This document shows positions 55,932-64,000 of a stretch of 64,000 bases of DNA, one piece after another. Made by a program: the position numbers and the translations under genes. The notes under the pieces were generated by a model. It made no database searches and had not been told where the DNA came from. It worked only from the letters and a program-made list of their open reading frames with translations. How positions within the stretch are numbered: position 1 is the first letter of the stretch; the number at the start of each line of letters is the position of its first letter. This DNA comes from Triops longicaudatus (taxonomy: Eukaryota > Arthropoda > Branchiopoda > Notostraca > Triopsidae): the NCBI GenBank assembly GCA_022885665.1, contig JAGQDJ010000633.1:868001-932000 (forward strand), read 5' to 3'.

Positions 55932-56350
55932 ATGACGTGCAAAAGCCTCCTTTCGATTTTCTTGTTGACATGCTTAACTATCGCCTGGATGACAAAGGAA
56001 ACCTGCGCTCGGCCAGCTGGATTTTCGGAAAACCATGTCGCTGATACTTCACGTCCCAGGCGGGGTTTCAAAAACGCAGGACTAGCTACAGCACGAGGCT
56101 TCGGCAAAAGGGCTTCCTGGATTCCTTCTACTCCCGTCACGGACGATCCCGAGAGGTACAAAAACTTACTACTTAACAAACTGAATTCACACATCTAAAC
56201 CATCATAGTCTGGCTGTCATGGTACGGCTTGTCCAATTACTGAACCGACACCCTGAACTTTACGAAAATGTGGACCACTACGATGCAGAGCTTGGACCGG
56301 ATTCGGCAGAATACCAATCGAGTATAAATGCTTGGAATTTTAAAGAGTAA
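55932..56350 (+). CDS. AT: Allatotropin neuropeptide precursor
   Basis: Prohormone for one allatotropin, a neuropeptide acting on gut, heart and, in insects, the corpora allata through an orexin-like GPCR. Exons: 55932-56155 and 56209-56350; phase 2 junction, 121 residues. The ATG follows the acceptor immediately (AACAG|ATG). A signal peptide (MTCKSLLSIFLLTCLTIAW) is followed by a short spacer, the dibasic site RPRR (41-44), the peptide GFKNAGLATARGF (45-57, nt 56064-56102) and GKR, so the C-terminal Phe would be amidated. Insect allatotropins share GFKN....TARGF-amide. The 61-residue C-terminal part has no second peptide flanked by dibasic sites. Reading through the intron adds only 13 codons before a stop. 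No AATAAA was seen close downstream. Confidence 0.92.
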
Positions 56351-58992
56351 GGCGCCTAAAATTGAAGCGAGCTCATTAACCTAGTAAAAAATGCTTATCT
56401 ACGTGTAAAAAAGTTTGCGTTTCCTCTTTTGCGTTTATATCAAATGTTGTAAGATTTATCTGCACTATACAAAACCCTTCGATTTTGCCAACTATTGTAG
56501 TATTTTTTCCCCGAGAATCAACGCAAGCCGCATTGCATAATGTAGTTCTAATTAAAAAGGCGGAATAACTTTTGAGTACCTTCTCAAACTCTGTTATAAT
56601 CGAATTATTGCCGCCCATTATGGATATGATTATGCGTGAATACAATCTCTATTTAAAATGGTATACAAAAACAAGGCAAACAAAAGACTTGTTTTACCTA
56701 TAGTGACATTCTAGCTCATGGCATCCAAGGTGCATTTTCGAGAATACGATTAATTTTACAACAAGCTTTTGCAGCTAAAATTTCGCGAAAATGATTTTTC
56801 TTTCCTTTTAACCTTTTTATCTTCTTCTTTGTTGCTTTGAGAAGAACAATAGAAGCTCTTCTACTTCTACCATAAAACTTCGACTAGCTCGCCTCTTTCA
56901 AAGTAATTTACCATATTTGTGCATTAGTCTTGTCGTATTTTTAACTCTCTACGCAATGCTAGGAGAAATAGTCTTTTAACCCGTTAAGTAATTCTTTGAT
57001 GATCCTAAATCTCCATCTTTGTGATTTGTTTTCTCTTCGAGCTGCTTTTTCGCCTTATAGGAAGTCTTCAGTTTATTTTTTTTTTTTAAAAAAAGAACAC
57101 CACATCCTTCGGCTTACGTCTGGCATATACTTTTTATATTATGTTTCACTAAAGCAGCTTCCCAAGCCTAATGAACAAATTTCACTGGGATTCTTCGTTC
57201 CCTCAAATCAGCCCTAAAATCAAGAATATCGCTAGTGCAATACAATCTTGGCGCAACAAAGCCTGCTTATAACAGTCTTCAGTACATTTTATAGAAAAAA
57301 AATCACCACTTTATGGGCGAAAATTAAATCAAAATCGCGAGGCCTAGGATCAAATTATTCTATCTTTAATAGTGACAATTTTTTACATCGCGAAGTCCAG
57401 CTTGTGTAATACTATACGCAAAAAATAATCCGATACAATGCGTTGGAATTCGGATGTACCGAACTAATTGCCACAGTCTAGGTTTGTTATAGCAAAATTT
57501 TAACGCAACCATACAAAACTACAAAACATATCTGAGCAAACGTTGCTTTCCTGTAGTAAATCAATCCATTGTACGTATGCAATGATACTTGAACAGTTAT
57601 GTACCAAGAGTTTTCGCGAGTAGAACTACAAAATTCTGGTAATATTTGGAACACCATTTGTGTTGTCGAATACAAGGATCCTGTTCACCACTTCTTCGTT
57701 TTATCCAACATTTCTGTCACATTTTTCCACTTGTTGTGTCACGTCAATTGGCGCCTTCTGCGTATATAGTTTTTTTTATTAGGGCTGAAAACGACTTTGC
57801 TCATTTCTGGTTCGACTTTCTAACTTTCTAATAGAGTCGTACCTTAAGCCTAAGAATCTTACGCGAAACCAAGCCTTGAACTGACAAAACCTCTAATGAA
57901 TTGAGCCCACTACATACTCAGGGGGTTGAGGTGTTACCACGCAGAAATTCTAATATTATAAAGGGATGATGGGAGAAACCTCAAGTCCCCTAAGAAATTA
58001 TACACGGAAAAATACTTACGAACCTCACAAAACCTACCCCTTTAAAACAGTCCTAGGTACAGCCATGGCTGAGACACTTTAAAAAAATCGATGAATGAAC
58101 GAAAGAGTGACGTGCAAACGAACGAACGTTCAGGATCAGTCAATTACCAGCCGTCAAACATGAAGCCATTGGCAGATCTTGCAGGATGAGCCGCACCATT
58201 CGACAGTGCCTTCAATTCAACATAAGCTTTTTACCATGCACATAAAAAAAGTCGCCACCCCATAGCCAGTGGAGATAGGGAGTTTTAAATCCGCCTACCC
58301 TAACGAAATGTTAATTTTATATTAGTAAGCATAGGCGGCTACCAGGTGTCCAAAATATGCTTATGGAAACTTCTCTACGAACTTCATAACATCCCCCGAA
58401 CCACAATCCTGGATTCGGCCCTGACGGGCGCTTTCAACGAATCTTTCATAAACTTGATACGTGATGGTTGTTTTCGAGCTTTCCGCTCATTTGAATAGAC
58501 TTCTCTCTAGTGAAGCCTCGCTTCTGTCATCTGTCGGTGAGTAGCATTTATAGAACCGATATGTAGCTTTGTAATTTGAACCTAGTGGGCTACTGCAGAT
58601 GTTTATAAAGTATTTTTTCTTTCGATTAATAGAGTTATTCGATTAACCATACCTATTACATGTCAATGTACTGCACTGTACAATACTGTAAACAAGCAAC
58701 AGTAATGGACTGGTGCTAGCATTACTGCAAATTACTGCGGGTGCTAACATATGTTAGCGTTCCATAGATGGCGTTTGGTACGCTACGGAATACATTTTGA
58801 CATCTTTTAATAAATTGATAATTATCGCAGAGTGGTATTCTTTACTACAGTTAAAATATTACAATGTAAAAGCTTTATAATAAAAAATTTAGCGACAAAT
58901 AATTTCGGGTATACAATTCCATTTTTTATGAAGCCTATTATTTTCTTTCTCTTACAAAAAATACTTTAAAGAAAAGCCTCGCAACGGTTCAT
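56351..58992. other. Intergenic region between allatotropin and the ECHDC1 neighbourhood (2.6 kb)
   Basis: AT-rich. Includes the allatotropin 3'UTR, but no coding exon, RNA gene or mobile element could be supported on either strand. Confidence 0.55.
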
Positions 58993-59187
58993 ATGTACGA
59001 AAACGCCGAAGAAAAGGAAGACCGAAAAATTAAATCACGGCTGACACTAACATACGAGAAAATATACACTATATGTGCGATTGTCTTCGTTTGTACTGTT
59101 GCGTTATGCGATACATACGCAGGATTACATTTTAAAACAGACTTTGTTAAAAAAAATAAGCCACAAGGAACCCTAAAAAAGACTTAA
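58993..59187 (+). CDS. Candidate single-exon small membrane protein (64 residues, unrecognised)
   Basis: ATG-initiated frame. A charged N-terminus (MYENAEEKEDRKIKSRLTLT) is followed by a hydrophobic stretch of about 20 residues (IYTICAIVFVCTVALCDTYA) and a basic tail (KKNKPQGTLKKT), giving single-pass topology. An AATAAA lies 212 nt downstream (59399). Against it: the start context is weak (C at -3), no promoter element or family is recognised, and its transcript would lie antisense to the microprotein candidate at 59304-59430. Confidence 0.25.
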   Translation: MYENAEEKEDRKIKSRLTLTYEKIYTICAIVFVCTVALCDTYAGLHFKTDFVKKNKPQGTLKKT

Positions 59188-59264
59188 CTTAAACTAATCT
59201 TTCCATATTTGCTCAGACTCCTCAAAAGGGAGAAAATCGACAACGACGACATTGCAATGAGTCA

Positions 59265-59270
59265 TTTATT
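59265..59270 (-). terminator. Candidate polyadenylation signal for the minus-strand microprotein transcript
   Basis: AATAAA on the minus strand, 34 nt after the predicted stop at 59304. Confidence 0.4.
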
Positions 59271-59303
59271 AAGACATTGTCATTTAGGTTTTCACAGACA
59301 CTA

Positions 59304-59430
59304 TTAGAACAATGCATCTTCTGCAAGAAAACCGTATTTATATTATAGCAATACTCTAAACTGTACGTTTCCACTTACGTTTGTTCCGATCCTGCGCAAA
59401 TAAAGACACAACTTCACGAAACACCGACAT
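59304..59430 (-). CDS. Candidate two-exon microprotein gene (22 residues), divergent to ECHDC1
   Basis: On the minus strand, exon 59379-59430 (MSVFREVVSLFAQDRNK plus one base) ends in a perfect donor (C|GTAAGT). A 58-nt intron, the local norm, follows, with a strong acceptor (TTTTCTTGCAG) at 59321. Exon 59304-59320 then adds five codons and a stop. AATAAA follows 34 nt after the stop (59265-59270). Without splicing the frame ends after 24 residues, so the product is tiny either way. The start lies about 190 bp from the ECHDC1 ATG on the other strand. No family recognised; it could instead be a non-coding antisense or promoter-associated transcript. Confidence 0.3.
59399..59404 (+). terminator. 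Candidate polyadenylation signal downstream of the 64-residue ORF
   Basis: AATAAA on the plus strand, 212 nt after the stop at 59187. It lies inside the first exon of the opposite-strand microprotein candidate, so the two readings compete. Confidence 0.3.
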
Positions 59431-59620
59431 CGCTTCGAACAAGAAAGTGATCGAGTTTCCCCCAAACCGATACCATTGTATCGATTTCAAACCAAGTTGT
59501 GCTGTTTATGTGTAAGTTTAAAAAATACTTTTGAGAAGAGTTTCGGAAAATTTTCATTCATGTCATTTTAGATTTTATGTGCTTTCGTGTGTTTCGTTTC
59601 TTGCAGGAGGCTACTTAATT

Positions 59621-60583
59621 ATGATTCGGTCCATTCGTAGTTCTTTAGCTGGAAAGAAATTTACCCAAATGTGCCAACGAATCGCCTCGTACTACTCCGA
59701 ACCTGCTGTTCCGCTCGAGTCTATTATTTCACAATTTAAAATCTACGAAGGAGGTCAAATAGTTCTCCAAAAAGAGGAAAGCTCTGGGATTGCAACAATA
59801 TTGATCGACAATCCGGCAAAACGCAACGCCATAAGTGGTATGTATTAAAAAGGTAGCACTTGTTTCTCTGAAAACTACAATGTTTTGTGACATCTTACAG
59901 GCAAGATGATGGTAGACCTTCATTATATCGTCCAAGACCTGGAAAATTGGGAGAAAGGCAAAGGTGTTATTGTCCATTCCGCGAGCGATTTCTTTTGCTC
60001 AGGCGGCGACCTCAACACGGTGAAACAAATCTCCAATCCTGATGATGGTTTCAAAATGGCCACGCTTATGCACAACTGCTTAGAGCGGCTCCATAACTTG
60101 CCCATGGTGTCTGTTGCTTTAGTAAATGGGAAGGCTCTGGGAGGAGGAGCGGAACTGGCAACCGTTTGTGACTTCCGTTTGTTCACTCCAGAAGCAGAGT
60201 TGAGCTTCGTTCAAGCAAAAATGGGTGTAGCCACGGGATGGGGCGGGGGCACACGTTTGGTCCAGCTGGTAGGCCAAAAGACAGCTTTGAACTTGCTCTT
60301 AACCTGTGAAAAAGTTGGTGCTCAACGCGCTTTAGAACTGGGCTTGGCTGATGGAATCGTAGGAAATGAAAAGACGGAACCGCTTCTGGATCAGGTCAAG
60401 TCCTGGTTAGAGCAACGGACTGCTCATGACCCTATCGTCGTTCGCTCTTTGAAGGCTATCACGAGCGCAGCTCGTTCGTTACCTGGTCGTAAATCTCTAG
60501 AAGAAGAACGGCGTTATTTCGCCCCATTGTGGGGTGGAGAAGCCAACAAACGTGCCTTGGAACAAAATCTGAAGCACAAATAG
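59621..60583 (+). CDS. ECHDC1: Ethylmalonyl-CoA decarboxylase-like protein (crotonase superfamily)
   Basis: Metabolite-proofreading enzyme that decarboxylates ethylmalonyl-CoA made by side reactions of acetyl-CoA carboxylase. Exons: 59621-59837 and 59901-60583; phase 1, 299 residues (human 307). Crotonase features are IATILIDNPAKRNAISG, SASDFFCSGGDLNTVK (first oxyanion-hole segment), VSVALVNGKALGGGAELATV (second) and VQAKMGVATGWGGGTRLVQL, the last characteristic of ECHDC1. A 5'UTR intron is likely: donor ATGT|GTAAGT near 59511, acceptor TTGCAG at 59605. The start at 59621 gives a basic, Ser-rich N-terminus (MIRSIRSSLAGKKFTQ) that could be a mitochondrial presequence, whereas the human protein is cytosolic. 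Confidence 0.93.
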
Positions 60584-60923
60584 TACCTTGATATTTTTCT
60601 GTCTGCGAGTAATTCATTTAAAATAGAAGTAACAAATTGAAGTTTCTTACGATTTTTTTTATTTCTGTACAGTACACCGTGTAGCTGAGCTTGAATAACA
60701 GCGGTGAAATGAATACAAACAGGAGAAAAAAAACGAACGGACTTAATGCGCAGAAAAGGTCATGAGCGTCTCCAGTATACTTTGCACTATTATTTGATTC
60801 GCTAGAGAATTACCAATACCAATGAACTAGTTTGGTAGGAAGAAAAACGCAAAAAGCCACCACCAGATCACTGCCACTTATTGAAATGTTTTTCATCGCA
60901 CATTTTGCGTTTTGCAGTTTGCG
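60584..60923. other. Convergent 3' region between ECHDC1 and the DIP-like gene
   Basis: 340 bp between stop codons. It contains AATAAA on the minus strand at 60658-60663 for the DIP-like gene. No exact plus-strand AATAAA for ECHDC1; AATACA near 60710 is a possible variant signal. Confidence 0.5.
60658..60663 (-). terminator. Candidate polyadenylation signal of the DIP-like gene
   Basis: AATAAA on the minus strand about 260 nt after the stop; weakly supported. Confidence 0.35.
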
Positions 60924-63900
60924 TCATAAGCTTTTCACCACCATTAGTACGGTTAACGTAGTATAAAGCCATGTTCCGTAATAGAAAACTGCGGCAAGGA
61001 GAAAATCAGGTGAGCATTTTATCGAGGTTTTATAAGAGTGGAAAACTAATGACTTAGGCAAGAAGAGTTTCAGTATTGTGTAAGTTCGATAGTTCGTAGC
61101 AAGATTAAAATGAAAATTTCGAGAATATTCACAAGTTTTGTTTAGATTCAAATGTTGCCATGCATTCTAAACCACAATTTTGGAGTTAAAAGTGACAAGT
61201 ATTGGAATTTTGCTTTCGTCTTTTAATATGTTCCAGAGTTATGGTTACTTAAAACAACGGTAGCTTGACTTTTTTGTGTTAAGTGAATTATACATTTCCA
61301 CTATTTCGTGATCAAGCTCGTCCGAAATATAATACGCTGGACTATAATTTATTAAGTGTGAATTCGAAATAGGCTACTTTACCTGCGCAACTGGATGCCG
61401 GAGGTGCATAATAATCCCCTTTGCGTTGGAAGTCTAAAGGATCAAGACTTGTGGAGGTTTTCCCATTAAAGGATGACTGCTCTGGCCGTGACAATTCCTC
61501 CGGTTCCTCTGGGTAAGTAACCCAATTCTTGCTCACTTTAGTTACATTGTAGCTCTTCCTTTCTGGAAAAGAGGTATCAAATAGGGTTATAACAAAAGCT
61601 CTCCAATTGGCTCCATTTTTTTCAACTCCTTTAATTTCCTGTTACTGTGTTTTTCATCATTTTTTTTTTCTTCGTCTTTTCATACCTTCAATTGGTTTGA
61701 GCTCCTGGACGATCTTGGAAGCCGTTGTAGTCAACGAAATTTCTTCACGTCCAAAACAATAGAGAAAATAAGGAAGACAAGGCGATAAGGTTTTAATATG
61801 ACTGTAAACGTTCTCAAAAGTGTGTTTTCTTCCTATTGACTGGAAAAATAAATACGTTCGTACCATAAAGTCGTATCGATCCTTCTGCCTCACCGAGGGA
61901 GTTTTTGGCCACGCACCGGTAATGGCCAAAGTCTTGCTCCGTGAGATGCTGGAGAGTGAGTTTCATATGCGTCTTGTAGCCGTTTTCCGTGGTATCAGGC
62001 CGTAAGCGGCGACCAGGTAAAACCATAACGTCACCCCTAACCCAATAACTAATAGGTCGCGGCTGACTTTCCGTGTGGCAATCCAGGACGACAGTGCTCC
62101 CCAACGGCGCGCCCACCAGTTGATTAGGCACCCAAACCATGGGTGGGACTACGGGGGGTTGTTCAATTCCGAATTTACAGGAGATTTTTAAAAATAAAAA
62201 TCAAGAAATGGATTATAAGGTTTATGCACGAATCAAGAGAAAAACTGTGTTGGCTTCAAAAGTATGGAAATAAACATACATTCAACGTCCAGGGTAATAC
62301 GTTTGCTGACTGATGGAGGTACTCCATTGGAGGCGATACAGAGAAAGGCTCCTAAAGAAAAGCGTAACAAGTAAAAAAACAAATTCAATAAATATCGCGA
62401 AGTGTTTAGGTGAACAAAAGAACATTGAATGCCATACGCACCAGAATCTGTTCGGCTAACTTTGGAAAAGACTAAGTCGTCCTCTTGCACGGACACTGCG
62501 CAATAAAAGAAAACGAGATCAACGGTGTACCAAGCAGACCGCAAAATGGTGGAAAAAGATTGAGAGAAAAAAAAGGAAGTGAACGAGTCGACACAAAAGC
62601 GGACCCCTTGCTTAGCCAAAAATGAGGAACTTTGCTAAGGGCAGGAGACGTGTTAAGGGCAAATAGGTAGCATGGCAAGGAGGTAGAGGGGGGGACCGCT
62701 TAATCAACACAATCTTTCACGAACCCAATTTCCGTCGCTCAGCTACCGTAGTCAAAGCTCTTCCGTCTTCTCGCCTCCATGTGACACGGGGGGCAGGAAC
62801 GCCCTCAGCTCGGCAAGTCAACACTGCCTTAGCCCCTTCCCGTACCGATAAATGCGAAGGCGAACTCTCCGCATCGACGATCGAAGGCGGCACTATTGAA
62901 AGTTAAATCGCATCATTTGTTTCTGTTTTTGTATTATAAAAGGGGGAAACTTACCTACAACGTGCAAATAGCCGACTTGACTAATCATTGGCTCTGTATT
63001 GACTTGACACCTATTGTGACAAAAATGAAGGGGAAAATAGCACTTTTTAATGTTGACAGATATGGAACACGAACTCAGTTTAGCGAGTTATATTTTTTTA
63101 GCATTATTCAGGACTCCCTGACTGCATGCATGACATAAAATAAAATACCCAGTAAAGTAAAATTCCAGTACTGTTGGCTGTTAGAACGATAAAAGAACGG
63201 TAAGAAGAGACTAATATGTTTCAAATTTTAGAGAGAAAAAATATCTTTACGCAGTCGTCCGTGCCAGTTGCATTTCTGGCCAAGATGGGTTACGATTAGC
63301 ACACATGCAACTTGATGAGCCGCTTTTCCTATTATCGGTTCAATAACGGACAATGTTAGCAGTAAACTTGAACAACGTACCGTACTCGGGGAAATACTTA
63401 CGTCACATTTGTTTTCTTACTTTGAAACGGTTTTGTGAAGCAGAAATGGTGTAACACATAGTAATCCAAATTTACTGTGTATCGCATAACTTCAGTGCCA
63501 GAGTAAACTACAATAAGGTTACGAGGATTGTAGAATTTTATTTTTGCGTAAATTAGTGAAGTAACCCTAAAATATTCTTATAAATGGAAACTGTTAAAGT
63601 AAAAGTTGTCAGTAACTACTATTGATACATTTAAGAAATATATAGCTACTTCTACCTTCATAACAATAATGTTTCTGAGAATAGTGAACACATTCCTGTC
63701 TTGAGCAAGCAAAACGCGGTTAATTCATGTGGTGTTTTCCTACAGCTACTTAACCACGGAATTAGAGAGACATGTTATTTGTTTAGTTAAGAAAATCGTT
63801 AATATATTTACATATATCTGCCAGCGTCTTCAGGCTGGGCTCCTTTCACGTGTAAAGCCCATGTTCGTTGATGATCGTATGATACTGAGAAGCGTGGAAT

Positions 63901-63963
63901 TTTTGTGATGATGTCTCGATGGATAGTAACAATCGCCTGTCTGTCCAAATGGGTCCACGCTAC
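60924..63963 (-). CDS. DIP/lachesin-type three-Ig cell-adhesion protein, GPI-anchored, 5' end missing
   Basis: Neuronal cell-surface Ig protein of the Dpr-interacting-protein/lachesin group. Visible exons in transcript order: 63812-63963, 62955-63010, 62725-62892, 62442-62495, 62280-62351, 61864-62148, 61383-61562, 60924-60988; phases close, 343 residues visible. Ig1 (partial): VAWTHLDRQAIVTIHRD, then RTWALHVKGAQPEDAGRYM, CQVNTEPMISQVGYL. Ig2: PPSIV, LSVREGAKAVLTCRAEGVP, VTWRREDG, LCIASNGVPPSVSKRI. Ig3: PPMVWVPNQLVGAPLGS, ENGYKTHMKLTLQHL, YRCVAKNSLGEAEGSIRLY. The last exon encodes a 21-residue hydrophobic end (VFYYGTWLYTTLTVLMVVKS) after small residues (PPASSCA), typical of a GPI-anchor signal. 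The signal peptide and start of Ig1 lie beyond 64000. Donor GTTCGT at 62724 is non-consensus. Confidence 0.93.
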
Positions 63964-64000
63964 CTGTCCAAAGTGGAAAACGAAGGAAAGGTTACTGTTT

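Overview
The window is nuclear DNA from an animal, almost certainly an arthropod. Its genes are split into many short exons with GT-AG introns, commonly 53-80 bp, and the intergenic and large intronic DNA is AT-rich with long (AAT)n arrays. Two genes point to arthropods. One is a photoreceptor-type TRP channel with the pore Asp and C-terminal GWL tail of insect TRP. The other is an allatotropin precursor with one amidated GFKN...TARGF peptide. I cannot place the species further; a hexapod or crustacean fits best. No bacterial, plasmid, phage or CRISPR feature was seen.

Layout. Positions 800-31150 (minus) hold one gene, a 26-exon multiplexin (collagen XV/XVIII). It encodes a signal peptide, a thrombospondin-N/laminin-G-like domain, an interrupted triple helix, a trimerization domain, a hinge and endostatin. 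Its 19 downstream exons are compact. Its upstream exons are separated by introns of 2-8 kb carrying simple repeats and possible DNA-transposon remnants. After about 3.9 kb without a recognised gene comes a dense housekeeping cluster: PRCC (plus, 35086-36558), PGGT1B (minus, 36655-38272), CHIC-family gene (plus, 38652-39373), GBA1-like glucocerebrosidase (minus, 39740-41873), ZMAT2 (minus, 42127-43017), trp (plus, 44228-48809) and DBR1 (plus, 49366-51724). A sparser stretch follows with the allatotropin gene (TATA box 54733, coding 55932-56350) and ECHDC1 (plus, 59621-60583). The last gene is a DIP/lachesin-type GPI-anchored immunoglobulin protein (minus, 60924-63963) that runs off the right edge, so its 5' end is missing.

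For every gene the reading phase was followed through each splice junction. All models close in frame except the trp exon 1/2 junction, which needs a very short intron (29 or 38 nt) or a missing base. PRCC, ZMAT2 and DBR1 act in mRNA splicing or intron turnover. PGGT1B prenylates small GTPases, the CHIC protein is probably a lipid-modified membrane protein, and GBA1 is a lysosomal hydrolase. Trp, allatotropin and the DIP-type gene belong to sensory, endocrine and neural adhesion functions. I see no operon-like logic joining them; their proximity looks like ordinary gene packing.

I did not find a clear new biological system. The least explained items are a possible 22-residue two-exon microprotein gene (59304-59430, minus) next to ECHDC1, a 64-residue one-pass membrane ORF (58993-59187, plus) overlapping its transcript, and the trp junction. 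Exon coordinates are my own readings of splice sites and have not been checked against transcripts.
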